Below are positions 46,893-56,619 of a stretch of 64,000 nt of DNA, in pieces (the first letter of the stretch is position 1; each line of letters begins with the position of its first letter). The translations under genes were made by a program, and so were the position numbers. Source of the stretch: Gammaproteobacteria bacterium RIFCSPHIGHO2_12_FULL_41_20 (lineage in GTDB: Bacteria; Pseudomonadota; Gammaproteobacteria; DSM-16500); contig MGYC01000022.1 of NCBI GenBank assembly GCA_001801575.1, positions 68,123 to 132,122 of the forward strand, read 5' to 3'. A model generated the notes under the pieces. It saw only the letters and a program-made list of their open reading frames with translations. It did not search any database and was not told where the DNA came from.

Positions 46893-48200
46893 TCAAGAGG
46901 AAATAGCTGTTTTCTTCTTTTCTCCAGCAATTTTTAGCTTAAAGTACTCTGCCAGTTCTTCTTGATGTAACGACTGTTGTGGAATTTCTTCCCGCAATGG
47001 CTTGAGCGCAATAGTATGGGTTTTTAACTCATGCTCCCCTAAGATTAAGGCAAATTGTGCGCCACTTTTATCGGCTTTTTTAAATTGGTTTTTTAAGCTG
47101 CCGCCGCCGCAATGCAATAATAATTTTAATCCGGATACCTTTTTTCGTAAATAGTCAGATATTTTTAATGCTGATTTAAATGCCGTATCTCCATCAGTTA
47201 CAAAGTAAATATGAAGAGTTGGCTCTTTCACTATATTATTAAGTTGCCGGATCATCAGAATAAGGCGCTCTAAGCCGATAGCAAATCCCAAGGCTGGTGT
47301 GGGTTTGCCCCCTAATTGTTCGACTAGGCCATCATAGCGGCCACCAGCACAAACCGTTCCTTGTGCACCTAATTCTTGGGTTACCCATTCAAATACAGTG
47401 TTAGTATAATAATCCAATCCGCGTACCAACTGTGGGTTTAATTTATATTTTATATCCATAACACCTAAATATTCTTGTAATTTCTCAAAATGTGTTACTG
47501 ACTCATGATCAAGATAGTTCATTATAGAAGGGGCATGTTTGATTAAGTGAGCAAGTTCTGGATTTTTACTGTCCAAGATACGTAATGGATTGGTGTCTAA
47601 ACGTCGCAGACTATCTTCATCTAACTGATTTTTGTGTTTAATAAGATAGGCTACTAGGGCTTTACGGTATTCAATGCGCGACCGCGGGGAGCCTAGTGTG
47701 TTGAGCTGTAAGGTGACATATGGGCTGAGACCAATTTTTTCTAGAATATGTGCAGAGGTCAGAATGAGTTCAGCATCAATATCTGGGCCAGCTAAGCCAA
47801 AGATTTCTGCGCCATATTGATGGAACTGCCGATAACGGCCTTTTTGTGGCCGTTCGTACCGAAAATAGGGTCCTGTATACCAATAGCGTTGCGTTCCTCT
47901 GCCATGCAACAGGCTGTGTTCTAAACAAGCACGCACACAACATGCCGTTCCTTCTGGGCGTAACGTCAGACTATCACCATTCCGATCAAGGAAGGTATAC
48001 ATTTCCTTGTTGACGATATCGGTAGCTTCGCCAATGGTACGTTTGAATAGCTCGGTTTTTTCAGCAATAGGAAAACGAATTTCTTGATAGCCATAGCTTT
48101 GTAATACTTTGCGTAAGATACGTTCTATGTGTTGCCAAAGATGTGTGGCAGGTGGCAGGATGTCATTCATGCCGCGTATAGCTTGAATTATCTCTGGCAT
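46893..48200 (-). CDS. hisS: Histidyl-tRNA synthetase
   Basis: This 435-residue class II synthetase has an N-terminal IQAIRGMNDILPP, motif 2 region YRYERPQKGRYRQFHQYGAEIFG, the histidine-specific LVRGLDYYTNTVFEW and AGGRYDGLVEQLGG, and a C-terminal anticodon-binding domain. It charges tRNA-His. It lies 6 bases after rodZ; ispG, often found between them in this group, is absent. Confidence 0.98.
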   Translation of the reverse strand: MPEIIQAIRGMNDILPPATHLWQHIERILRKVLQSYGYQEIRFPIAEKTELFKRTIGEATDIVNKEMYTFLDRNGDSLTLRPEGTACCVRACLEHSLLHGRGTQRYWYTGPYFRYERPQKGRYRQFHQYGAEIFGLAGPDIDAELILTSAHILEKIGLSPYVTLQLNTLGSPRSRIEYRKALVAYLIKHKNQLDEDSLRRLDTNPLRILDSKNPELAHLIKHAPSIMNYLDHESVTHFEKLQEYLGVMDIKYKLNPQLVRGLDYYTNTVFEWVTQELGAQGTVCAGGRYDGLVEQLGGKPTPALGFAIGLERLILMIRQLNNIVKEPTLHIYFVTDGDTAFKSALKISDYLRKKVSGLKLLLHCGGGSLKNQFKKADKSGAQFALILGEHELKTHTIALKPLREEIPQQSLHQEELAEYFKLKIAGEKKKTAISS

Positions 48201-48206
48201 GCTGCA

Positions 48207-48884
48207 CTATCCTTCATCATTTTCATCATTATCGTCATTATCATCCATTACGGCTGCATTGGTTTTTGCCATGGTCGATGATAGGGGTTTTGCTGGTGAT
48301 GGTGTGGTTGTAGCAGGTGTTGTAGTGGCTGCAGTTATGGCTGTAAGCCCAGTGCCCTTGTTTAAGGCGTTTGCAGGTGAAGGTTGCTCTAAACTCGATG
48401 ATTCATTAGTAGCGTGTTGTGCAAATGGAGCTGTGTTTTCGATAGTGGTGAATATGTTTTTAGTGGAGGTAGGTGCCGTGAGTGCTGTTGTAAGCGGCTT
48501 GTTGGAGTGCATGTACCACCATATAGCTGTGCAGCCAATCCATATGGCGAATATAAAATAGCTACACGTTTTTATAATATGATAATGTGAACGTGGAGCG
48601 GTAAATTTTCGCAAGGTACCGGGTGTAATAATAGCAGAAGGCGCATCATTGATTTCTTCTAGCACCTTATGTAACTCATCCTTGTCTATTTCTAAGAAGA
48701 CAGCATAAGACTTTAGGTAACCGCGAATAAATACTGGCGGTAATGATGTGGTAACATCTTCACTTTCTAATTGTGCGATGATTTTTGTGTTTAAATGTAA
48801 ACGTTCAGCAACCTCTCTTTCCGTGAGGCCCATGGATTCTCGAACTGTTTTTAAGCGCGCTGCAAATGTAGATAAAGTATTCAT
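48207..48884 (-). CDS. rodZ: RodZ-like cytoskeletal helix-turn-helix membrane protein
   Basis: This 225-residue protein has an N-terminal HTH_25 domain (AARLKTVRESMGLTEREVAERL, about 8-70, with FIRGYLKSYA), one membrane helix at about 108-126 and a Thr/Ala/Pro-rich periplasmic part. RodZ couples MreB filaments to the cell-wall elongation machinery. Typical RodZ proteins exceed 300 residues with a C-terminal DUF4115 domain; here that domain is missing and the chain ends in an acidic run, DDNDDNDENDEG, from a GAT/AAT-rich tract. A promoter-like pair lies upstream at 48923-48951. Confidence 0.82.
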   Translation of the reverse strand: MNTLSTFAARLKTVRESMGLTEREVAERLHLNTKIIAQLESEDVTTSLPPVFIRGYLKSYAVFLEIDKDELHKVLEEINDAPSAIITPGTLRKFTAPRSHYHIIKTCSYFIFAIWIGCTAIWWYMHSNKPLTTALTAPTSTKNIFTTIENTAPFAQHATNESSSLEQPSPANALNKGTGLTAITAATTTPATTTPSPAKPLSSTMAKTNAAVMDDNDDNDENDEG

Positions 48885-48922
48885 AGACTTGACTCAGACC
48901 ATTAGATAATCCCTTGCACGTA

Positions 48923-48951
48923 ATAATAATCAGCTCTAAGAGGATTGTCAC
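48923..48951 (-). promoter_or_regulatory. Putative sigma70 promoter for rodZ-hisS
   Basis: On the minus strand GTGACA (48951-48946) and TATTAT (48928-48923) are 17 bases apart, about 39 bases before the rodZ ATG. It overlaps the end of radA. Moderate match only. Confidence 0.4.
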
Positions 48952-50318
48952 GTGGTTTCAGTAGATAAATGATCTAATGCCTCTTGTAGATGCTGAACGC
49001 CGATGATCGCTATTTCTTCAGTGGTTTTTTTAGGTGCATTGGCATGCGGAACAATGGCTTTTTTAAAGCCATGTTTGGCCGCTTCGCGTAAGCGTTCTTG
49101 TCCGCCACTAACAGGTCGAATTTCTCCAGCCAAGCCTAACTCTCCGAATACTAAAAGATGCTCAGCCAGCGGTTGATTGCGCAAGCTAGATAAAATCGCA
49201 AATAATATCGGCAAATCAGCAGCAGGCTCTAAGATACGTATACCGCCTACGACATTAATAAAGATATCTTGATCATAACTGGCAATGCCACAGTGGCGAT
49301 GTAATACGGCTAACAGCATAGATAACCGTTGATTTTCTAAACCAACGCAAATCCGTCTGGGTTGATGGTTATAGCACGGGTCAACGAGAGCTTGTACTTC
49401 TGCAAGTAGTGGACGTGTTCCTTCTCGGGTACACATAATAACGCTACCAGGAACGGGCTTGGCATGTCTCGATAAAAACAACGCAGAAGGGTGATTGACT
49501 TCACGTAAGCCTTTATCGGTCATAGCGAAAATACCTAACTCATTTACAGCACCGAAACGGTTTTTTACTGCTCGGATAACACGGTAACGCTGATCTTGTT
49601 CTCCTTCAAAATACAATACAGTATCAACCATATGCTCTAAAACACGAGGCCCGGCTAACGTTCCTTCTTTGGTGACATGTCCGACGAGGAACAGAGTTAT
49701 ACCCGCTTGTTTTGCATAGGCGACAAGGCTGGCTGCACTTTCGCGTACTTGGCCTACAGAGCCGGGGGCAGATTGCAAAATATCCGTGTGCATAGTTTGA
49801 ATGGAGTCAATAACCATGACACGAGGGTGCTCTTGTTCGGCAAACTGGATAATTTGTTCGACATGCGTGTTAGCTAGCAGCCATAATTGATCTTGTGCCA
49901 GCCCTAAGCGTCGTGCCCGTAAGGTAACTTGTTGTAATGACTCTTCACCGGTGACGTACAAGACTTTCATCTGCTGACTTAGGGTGGCTAATGCTTGCAA
50001 TAATAAAGTAGATTTGCCAATACCAGGATCACCGCCAGTTAGAATCACGGATCCCATGACTAGCCCACCGCCTAATACCCGGTCTAACTCTTTTAAACCA
50101 GAAGGGAAACGCATTTCTTCATGCAAGGTAACAGCAGCCATGCAGGTGGGTTTTGTTGTTGCTGTGGCATAACCTTGATAGCGTAGTGAGGGGGTAGAAG
50201 TAGAGACCACTTCTTCTGCCATGGTATTCCACTCGTTGCAGCTACCGCATTGCCCAGCCCACTTGCTCGCAACGGCGCCACAAGATTGACAAAAATAAGC
50301 AACTTTTGTTTTAGCCAT
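48948..50318 (-). CDS. radA: DNA repair protein RadA
   Basis: This 456-residue RecA-like ATPase promotes branch migration in recombination. The N-terminal zinc finger has C10, C13, C24, C27 (YFCQSCGAVASKWAGQCGSC). Walker A is GGDPGIGKSTLLLQ at about 95-108, the RadA-specific KNRFGAVNELGIF follows, and the C-terminal domain is Lon-like (VFGELGLAGEIRPV). Length equals that of the usual RadA. Confidence 0.97.
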   Translation of the reverse strand: MAKTKVAYFCQSCGAVASKWAGQCGSCNEWNTMAEEVVSTSTPSLRYQGYATATTKPTCMAAVTLHEEMRFPSGLKELDRVLGGGLVMGSVILTGGDPGIGKSTLLLQALATLSQQMKVLYVTGEESLQQVTLRARRLGLAQDQLWLLANTHVEQIIQFAEQEHPRVMVIDSIQTMHTDILQSAPGSVGQVRESAASLVAYAKQAGITLFLVGHVTKEGTLAGPRVLEHMVDTVLYFEGEQDQRYRVIRAVKNRFGAVNELGIFAMTDKGLREVNHPSALFLSRHAKPVPGSVIMCTREGTRPLLAEVQALVDPCYNHQPRRICVGLENQRLSMLLAVLHRHCGIASYDQDIFINVVGGIRILEPAADLPILFAILSSLRNQPLAEHLLVFGELGLAGEIRPVSGGQERLREAAKHGFKKAIVPHANAPKKTTEEIAIIGVQHLQEALDHLSTETT

Positions 50319-50334
50319 TAGACATCCATGTTGT

Positions 50335-50793
50335 TTAACTCACTGCTTGCCAAGACCCATCAGGTTGGCGACATGCTGTGCCATAAACTTGCTGTTTTTT
50401 ACCAGCAATGTTGGCGACAGTGCGATACTCGCGGCAATACTGATTGCCATCGACCGTCACATTCTTTGTAGGTACCACTTCGTACTTGGTATCTGTTTTG
50501 GTATTATTCCAGTAAGCAGGCTGGCCAACGGCATTACTTTCTAATGCTTGGTTCATTTTTAGTCTATCCGTGTCATCCATGGACTTACCAATAGCGCCAC
50601 CAATATAAGCACCGGCTAAGGTTCCTGCAGCAATAGCTACCAATTGTCCTGAACCCTTGCCAAATTGGCTGCCCAATAATCCCCCGGCTACACCTCCTGT
50701 TAAGGTACCCACATCTTGTTTAGTCATGTTAGAGCAGCTAGCTAGGCTGACGCTAATAAGAAGCAAAATAAATGCTGTCATGTAGTTTTTCAT
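50335..50793 (-). CDS. Glycine-zipper lipoprotein (17 kDa surface antigen-like)
   Basis: This 152-residue lipoprotein has lipobox VSLASC, lipidated at C20. A glycine-zipper 2TM domain follows at about 28-70 (LTGGVAGGLLGSQFGKGSGQ, AGTLAGAYIGGAIG). The C-terminal half, with YCREYRTVANIAGKKQQVYG and TACRQPDGSW, matches the Rickettsia 17 kDa antigen family of outer-membrane lipoproteins. GGAG precedes the ATG and a promoter-like pair lies at 50841-50868. Confidence 0.9.
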   Translation of the reverse strand: MKNYMTAFILLLISVSLASCSNMTKQDVGTLTGGVAGGLLGSQFGKGSGQLVAIAAGTLAGAYIGGAIGKSMDDTDRLKMNQALESNAVGQPAYWNNTKTDTKYEVVPTKNVTVDGNQYCREYRTVANIAGKKQQVYGTACRQPDGSWQAVS

Positions 50794-50840
50794 AATGTTG
50801 ATTACTCCACCATAAATGGCTTATTCGAATAAGGTGAGTT

Positions 50841-50868
50841 ATTCTATATGAAGATAAATATTAGGCAA
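50841..50868 (-). promoter_or_regulatory. Putative promoter for the glycine-zipper lipoprotein
   Basis: On the minus strand TTGCCT (50868-50863) and TAGAAT (50846-50841) are 16 bases apart, about 48 bases before the ATG. The space between the divergent lipoprotein and GNAT genes is only 82 bases. Confidence 0.4.
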
Positions 50869-50875
50869 GGCTCTT

Positions 50876-51322
50876 ATGACGTATCGTGCTCCTTATCCTG
50901 ACTTGGTTTTTGGTGACTATGTGTTAAGTGCAGACAAAACCAAGTTGAATTTGGACTATGCTTATAATCTACTTTGTGTGCCATCCCGTTATTCAACGGG
51001 GTTGCCGCCAGAGCGTTTTGCCTTAGTGATTGAAAATTCTATTTGTTTTAGCGTTTTTCACCAGGAGAAACAAATGGGGTTTTCTCGGGTCATCACTGAT
51101 TATTCCGAATTTGCGTCTTTATGGGATGTGTTTATTGATGAGCCTTATCGGCGTAAGGGTATTGGCAAGGCATTGATGCAATATGTGTTTGATCATTCGC
51201 GCTTAAAAGGAATTTTCCGTTGGTTTTTAATGACAGAAGATGCACATGGATTATATCAAAAATACGGCTTTAAAACAGAATCTTATAATCCATATGTAAT
51301 GATGAAAGTGGGGGCGAATTAG
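50876..51322 (+). CDS. GNAT family N-acetyltransferase
   Basis: This is a 148-residue GNAT fold protein. The acetyl-CoA pyrophosphate loop is DEPYRRKGIGKALMQYV (about 98-114), preceded by the strand LWDVFID and followed by LMTEDAHGLYQKYGFK. Small standalone GNATs acetylate varied amines; the substrate is not readable. It ends tail to tail with the minus-strand membrane gene, overlapping 4 bases. Confidence 0.88.
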   Translation: MTYRAPYPDLVFGDYVLSADKTKLNLDYAYNLLCVPSRYSTGLPPERFALVIENSICFSVFHQEKQMGFSRVITDYSEFASLWDVFIDEPYRRKGIGKALMQYVFDHSRLKGIFRWFLMTEDAHGLYQKYGFKTESYNPYVMMKVGAN

Positions 51323-53061
51323 GGGGCAGGCTGAGGAAGCAGCGGTTCCATTTGAAAGCGATGTAAGTCTTGTTCTTCGTGTGCTTGTTCAGCGCGTTGC
51401 AACGTTAGTAACGGGTAATGTTTTTTGGGATAAAATAATGTTTGCACAATTCGGCTAGGTAAACACTGTTGGGCAATAGCTTGATTAGGGGCGCCAATAT
51501 GATACTTTGCTCGCCAGTAAGTCCATACATCACGCGTGCTACGTTCGTAAGCGGCCTTGTCTGCAAAAATGGTGGCCGTTCCCCAACCCAATGCTAAGAA
51601 TAAAGTGTCATATAAATTTAATGGAACAGTAATACCCTGTTCCATTAGTGCTTGTTGCAAAGATAATAAAAATCCTACAAAAGCTAGCCATTTTGCTGTG
51701 CTAGCACCCATGTTCATTGCTAATACGGTGCGATTTAAACTAGGAGTTTGGTATTCTCTAGCGAGTTGATTAAATAGTTTGGCCGCCGTGGTGTTTTCAT
51801 CAAGTATAGCTAATCTTTCTACGCGTTGACGTTGTTGATATTGCTGGAAAGCTATTTCATAGCGACATTTTACCATTAAAGCATAAAAATTATGTAGGGA
51901 GGCGGCTAAGCCACTAGCAGCGGCGAGGCTAATTTTTAATGCAATAGGACCAGGTGTAAATCGATAGCAAAACCAAGCCGTACCAGCGCCACGGGTAAGT
52001 GCGAATAATGCATTGGTGATCCAATCACGAATAGTAACGCGGGTTTGACGTACAATATTTTCTCTTAGCGTGCGCCACTCTTCGTTAAAGTAAGCTTGTT
52101 GGATAGGTAGAATATGCGAGAACGCAGTATTATATGAGGTGAGTGCAGCTGCTGTTGCAATGAGGGGGAGTATGGCTGCATGGTTGCCAGTGAGGCCAAG
52201 TAATTTTTTTAATAGTTGCTGTGTGATATAACCTGCGCTGATGGCTCGGTATGTGATGTTACTCAGTGCTTCAATGCAGACTTCTAATGACAATAGAGGG
52301 GATTTAACTATATTTATCAGGGCTTTTTTGCTGTTTATGAGCCTATTTATTAATGCTTCACTGTGTTTGTTCACATCCGTTTCGAATAAGGCTAAAGCGG
52401 CTAAACCGAGTGCTGTGGTGCCGGTGCCGACAACCCAGCGCACAGCGGGGTTGTCTGATAGGTAGGCAATAGCTACCGCATTTGCTGCAGCAGATAAACC
52501 CATACTAGGCAAAGAAAGAATGCGACTAGCAATAGCTAAACGGTGGGCTGCTAGAGAATGGCCAGTTAATTCACGATGTGATCGTATCTCTTCATGTGCT
52601 ATTTCAGCATCTTCTGTGACATTTACCGAGCTCATGTTATTTAATGTGTGGGTTGTGACTAAAAAAATAGTGATAACATTAATCATAACTAGTAACCATG
52701 GAATCTGATCCGCTCCGAATTCTTCGGTGAGTGTATTACTAATTGAGACTATGGCTTGATATAAAAAATAAGCGAGTAGCGGCTCTAGTGCATTTGCTCC
52801 AGTGCGGCAAGCCGCAAGCGCTATCCATACCCAATCCCAAGTGAAATTGTCCTCTTCTTCCTCTGTAACGTGTGCATAATCCGCAGTATTAATTTCAATG
52901 ATGTTGTCATTTTCTTCTTCAGTAATTTCTTCTGCTGAGGTTGTGCTAGCTTGATTGGGTTCCGCTGTGGCAGAGCCATAGGTAGGCTGTGTTGTTCTCA
53001 CAATTAAAGCAGTATTTTCATTCGATTGATTGAGATCAGCGGAAGATCGGGTTGTAGACAT
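51319..53061 (-). CDS. Orphan multi-pass membrane protein with acidic N-terminus
   Basis: I do not recognise this 580-residue protein. The first 75 residues are polar and very acidic (EEITEEENDNIIEINTADYA, TEEEEDN). About eight to ten hydrophobic segments follow, spread between 78 and 490 with polar stretches between. The overall plan vaguely recalls the transmembrane half of an ABC exporter or a host-membrane protein, but no ATPase domain or motif is present. No clear ribosome site. It is single, converging with the GNAT gene and divergent from the pur operon. Confidence 0.65.
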   Translation of the reverse strand: MSTTRSSADLNQSNENTALIVRTTQPTYGSATAEPNQASTTSAEEITEEENDNIIEINTADYAHVTEEEEDNFTWDWVWIALAACRTGANALEPLLAYFLYQAIVSISNTLTEEFGADQIPWLLVMINVITIFLVTTHTLNNMSSVNVTEDAEIAHEEIRSHRELTGHSLAAHRLAIASRILSLPSMGLSAAANAVAIAYLSDNPAVRWVVGTGTTALGLAALALFETDVNKHSEALINRLINSKKALINIVKSPLLSLEVCIEALSNITYRAISAGYITQQLLKKLLGLTGNHAAILPLIATAAALTSYNTAFSHILPIQQAYFNEEWRTLRENIVRQTRVTIRDWITNALFALTRGAGTAWFCYRFTPGPIALKISLAAASGLAASLHNFYALMVKCRYEIAFQQYQQRQRVERLAILDENTTAAKLFNQLAREYQTPSLNRTVLAMNMGASTAKWLAFVGFLLSLQQALMEQGITVPLNLYDTLFLALGWGTATIFADKAAYERSTRDVWTYWRAKYHIGAPNQAIAQQCLPSRIVQTLFYPKKHYPLLTLQRAEQAHEEQDLHRFQMEPLLPQPAP

Positions 53062-53179
53062 AAATCATTTGTTGCCTGCTTAGAAACATTGGAATGTAAC
53101 ACGAGGGTATGCTCAATACCATGGGAAATTAAGTGACTCTATAGCACCTTTAGCGCTTTTACGGTAAACTGGCTGGCCA

Positions 53180-55573
53180 ATGATGACTACCATGGTTGCT
53201 TCTATGTTGGCCACTCCTGAGTACCTTGATTTTACTGACCTTTCTCGTGATGAAGTTCATAGCCTTCTGCGACGAAACTCTATTAATTTGACCATTGACG
53301 AAGCACTGACTATTCAAACGACATTTCTAAAGCGCCCGCCAACGCTATCGGAATGTATTTTATGGTCTATCCAAGGGTCAGAGCATTGCTCCTATAAAAG
53401 TAGCCGTAAGTATTTGCAGAATTTTGTTACTTCAGGGCCCCAGGTTATTTTGGGTCCCAAAGAAGATGCAGGTATTGTGAGTGTGGCCACAGATCATCAT
53501 GGCCGGCGTTACGGGTTAGTAGTTAGTCATGAATCCCACAATCATCCATCACAAATCGTGCCTTACGAAGGAGCGGCAACAGGGGTGGGTGGCAATGTGC
53601 GCGATGTATGTTGCATGGGGGCAGAAGTGATAGCCGTCGCCGACAGTTTACGTTTCGGGGATATTGCTCAGCCTAAAACTACGTGGATTCATGCAGGTGT
53701 CGTCTCTGGTATTGCCGGTTATGGCAATCCGCTTGGGGTGCCAAATCTGGCAGGCGATGTGTACTACGATGCTGGATACAATGAAAATTGTTTAGTCACA
53801 GTCGTCACTTTAGGGATTGTTCCAGAAGCAGATATTATCCATTCTTATGCGCCGTCTAATGCACAGGATTATGTGTTTATCCTTGTTGGCAAGCCAACCG
53901 ATAATAGTGGGTTTGGTGGTGCAAGCTTTGCTTCTGCAGAATTACATGCCGATCAGCATGAGCAAAATAAAGGGGCTGTGCAAGAACCTAATGCATTTTT
54001 GCAGCGGCATCTATTGAAGGCAAATTATGCTTTATTTCGCCAGTTAAAATCCCAAGGGCAACTCCAACGTGTTGGGTTTAAAGACTTAGGTGCAGGTGGT
54101 GTGGCGTGTGCCAGTGTGGAACTGGCGGATGCTGGTGGTTACGGTGCCGATATTAATATTGATTGGGTACCAACCAGTATGCATGATTTGCATCCAGCCG
54201 TGATTCTTTGCTCAGAAACACAAGAGCGGTTTATGTGGATAGTGCCGCCCGAGTTGGTGGAGATGATTTTACATCATTACAATGAAGTATTTGCTTTACC
54301 GGCGGTGTCTACAGGGGCAAGAGCCGCGGTGGTAGGTAAAATTCGTGGTGATGGCATATATCGCGTGACATCTCATGGGCAAGATATCGTGCACGCACGG
54401 GCTAGCGATATTACAAAAGGCTTGCTTTACGATCGCCCTGTTGTTATGGCGAGTAAGTTTTTAACCGAACCAGAATTGCCTATTCCACCTGATTTTAATG
54501 TGGTGTTGCTACAGTTACTGGCACATGAAAATATTGCATCACGCGCGCCGCTTATTGAAATGTATGATAAACAAGTGCAAGGGCGGACGGTTATAGAAGC
54601 CGGTATGGCGGATGCGGGGGTGTTGCAGCCGTTTAACGAAGAACGTTATCCCGAAGAAATTCGCCAGGTTGGCATCGCACTCTCATTAGATCAAAATCCG
54701 CGGTATAACAAAATCGATGCTTATTGGGGTGCAGTGAATGCGGTGGTGGAGTCAGTACGTAATATAGCGGCGACGGGTGCAACACCTCTAGCACTTACCG
54801 ATTGTTTGTGTTTTGGTAACCCAGAAAAGCCTGAACAAATGGGCGAGTTTGTCGCGTCAGTGCGTGGGATTGTCGATGCCTGTGCTGCTATTACCTTGCA
54901 AGATTTTCCAGCAGCCACTTTACCGATAATATCAGGCAATGTGTCGCTATATAATGAATCACAGACGGGTGCAATTCCGCCTAGCCCAATGATTTGCTGT
55001 GTAGGGCAGCTACCTGATGTTAGTAAGGCAGTGACTAAGCATTTACAACAGACTGGATCTTTATTGGTGTTAGTCGGTGCACGCCATGCTGAGTGTGGTG
55101 GTAGTGTGTACTATCAGTTATTTAATCAATTAGGCTCTCAATTACCCAAACCCGATTTACAACATATTAGCCAAGAGATTCATGCCGTGGTGACAGCTAT
55201 TCAACAAGGCTTGGTATTGTCTGCACATGATATTTCTGAGGGTGGGATTGCTGTGGCATTAGCAGAGATGTGTTTTAAGAATAATGTTGGTTTTTGTGTC
55301 ACGATTCCGGGAGATTTACCAGTTGATAAAAAGTTGTTTAGTGAATCAGGTGGTTTTGTTCTAGAGGTAGCACGTGAGCAATGGCAACGCTTCCAGGCGG
55401 TATTTAGAGAGCGGCATGTCCCTATATTTTTACTAGGACAAACGCAGGGCGATCCACTGATACAAGTTCGTAACCAAGAGGATATGGCTACGGCATCATC
55501 TTACCTCATTGATTTACCTATTATCCCGGCCAAACAAGCTTGGGAGAATGGCTTATGGGAGAAGTTATTATGA
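53180..55573 (+). CDS. purL: Phosphoribosylformylglycinamidine synthase, PurL subunit (short form)
   Basis: This 797-residue ATP-dependent synthase subunit makes FGAM from FGAR in purine synthesis. It is the short form, with SEHCSYKSSRKYL near residue 67, the FGAR/ATP site VVSHESHNHPSQIVPYEGAA and TGVGGNVRDV, and a second half with SGNVSLYNES and SAHDISEGGIAVALAEM. E. coli and most gammaproteobacteria have a fused PurL of about 1290 residues; here the glutaminase and PurS parts are in a separate gene two genes downstream. Several ATGs occur near the start, so the exact N-terminus is uncertain. The TGA overlaps the purM start. Confidence 0.95.
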   Translation: MMTTMVASMLATPEYLDFTDLSRDEVHSLLRRNSINLTIDEALTIQTTFLKRPPTLSECILWSIQGSEHCSYKSSRKYLQNFVTSGPQVILGPKEDAGIVSVATDHHGRRYGLVVSHESHNHPSQIVPYEGAATGVGGNVRDVCCMGAEVIAVADSLRFGDIAQPKTTWIHAGVVSGIAGYGNPLGVPNLAGDVYYDAGYNENCLVTVVTLGIVPEADIIHSYAPSNAQDYVFILVGKPTDNSGFGGASFASAELHADQHEQNKGAVQEPNAFLQRHLLKANYALFRQLKSQGQLQRVGFKDLGAGGVACASVELADAGGYGADINIDWVPTSMHDLHPAVILCSETQERFMWIVPPELVEMILHHYNEVFALPAVSTGARAAVVGKIRGDGIYRVTSHGQDIVHARASDITKGLLYDRPVVMASKFLTEPELPIPPDFNVVLLQLLAHENIASRAPLIEMYDKQVQGRTVIEAGMADAGVLQPFNEERYPEEIRQVGIALSLDQNPRYNKIDAYWGAVNAVVESVRNIAATGATPLALTDCLCFGNPEKPEQMGEFVASVRGIVDACAAITLQDFPAATLPIISGNVSLYNESQTGAIPPSPMICCVGQLPDVSKAVTKHLQQTGSLLVLVGARHAECGGSVYYQLFNQLGSQLPKPDLQHISQEIHAVVTAIQQGLVLSAHDISEGGIAVALAEMCFKNNVGFCVTIPGDLPVDKKLFSESGGFVLEVAREQWQRFQAVFRERHVPIFLLGQTQGDPLIQVRNQEDMATASSYLIDLPIIPAKQAWENGLWEKLL

Positions 55574-56619
55574 GCACTAAAATAGATTATCAAGCTGCAG
55601 GAGTGAATATTGCAGCGGGTAATGCCACAGTGCAACGCATTAAACAGGCAGTAGAAAGTACCTTTTCTCCGGCGGTATTGACGGAAATTGGCAGCTTTGG
55701 TGCGCTTTACGATTTACAAGCTATTTTTGCACAGTATCATCATCCAGTATTAGTGCAAAGTATTGATGGTGTTGGCACAAAAATGCTAGTGGCGCGTATG
55801 TTGCAAAAATACGACACCATTGGTATGGACTTAGTAAGCGCTACGGCTAATGATATTGTTGTATTAGGTGCAAAACCATTAACACTCTTGGATTACATTG
55901 CGAATGATAAGTTAAATCCACCGATTATTGAGGAAATTATTTCCGGCATGGTGAAGGCTTGTCGTGAATCGCATATTGCATTAGTCGGTGGGGAAATGGC
56001 GGAGATGCCGGGGACGTATCTCCCTGGAGAGTTGGATTTGGTGGGAGTAATTACTGGTGTGGTTGAGAAAGACCAGGCGATTCTCGGCAAAGAAATTAAA
56101 CCTGGGGATGTTGTATGCGCATTGGCTTCGAGTGGCTTACATACCAATGGGTTTTCTTTGGCGCGTAAATTATTTTTTGAAGTCGGCAAGTATACAGTGG
56201 AAGCGCAATTGCCAGAGTTGACCCATACTTTAGGCGAAGAGTTGCTAATGCCACATATTAATTATACCAATCCTATCTTACATGTTTTACAGCAAAAAAT
56301 AGTTATCAAGGGGATGGCGCATATTACTGGCGGTGGCTTGTTGGAAAATATACCGCGGATTTTGCCTGCACAGTGTGCAGTAGAAATTTATCGTCACGAA
56401 CTGCCTACATTGCCTCTGTTTGCAGTGTTATGTCATTTAGGGAAACTGGATCAAGCTGAAGCTTACCGTACATTTAATATGGGTGTTGGTTTGGTGATGA
56501 TTGTATCGCCAGAGACGGTGGAGTTATTGCGCACGGCGTTACTGGCTGCATATCCACAGTTTCCACTCTATGTTATTGGACAAGTGGTCAGTGGTCATCG
56601 CGAAGTGAGGTTAATTTAA
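55570..56619 (+). CDS. purM: Phosphoribosylformylglycinamidine cyclo-ligase (AIR synthetase)
   Basis: This 349-residue enzyme closes the imidazole ring, FGAM to AIR, next after PurL. Motifs are IDYQAAGVNIAAGNATVQRI, VQSIDGVGTKMLVA, GMDLVSATANDIVVLGAKPL and the glycine-rich HITGGGLLENIPRILP. I chose the ATG at 55570, which overlaps the purL stop and has GGAGA upstream, rather than a longer frame inside purL. The stop overlaps purQ (TAATG). Confidence 0.97.
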   Translation: MSTKIDYQAAGVNIAAGNATVQRIKQAVESTFSPAVLTEIGSFGALYDLQAIFAQYHHPVLVQSIDGVGTKMLVARMLQKYDTIGMDLVSATANDIVVLGAKPLTLLDYIANDKLNPPIIEEIISGMVKACRESHIALVGGEMAEMPGTYLPGELDLVGVITGVVEKDQAILGKEIKPGDVVCALASSGLHTNGFSLARKLFFEVGKYTVEAQLPELTHTLGEELLMPHINYTNPILHVLQQKIVIKGMAHITGGGLLENIPRILPAQCAVEIYRHELPTLPLFAVLCHLGKLDQAEAYRTFNMGVGLVMIVSPETVELLRTALLAAYPQFPLYVIGQVVSGHREVRLI

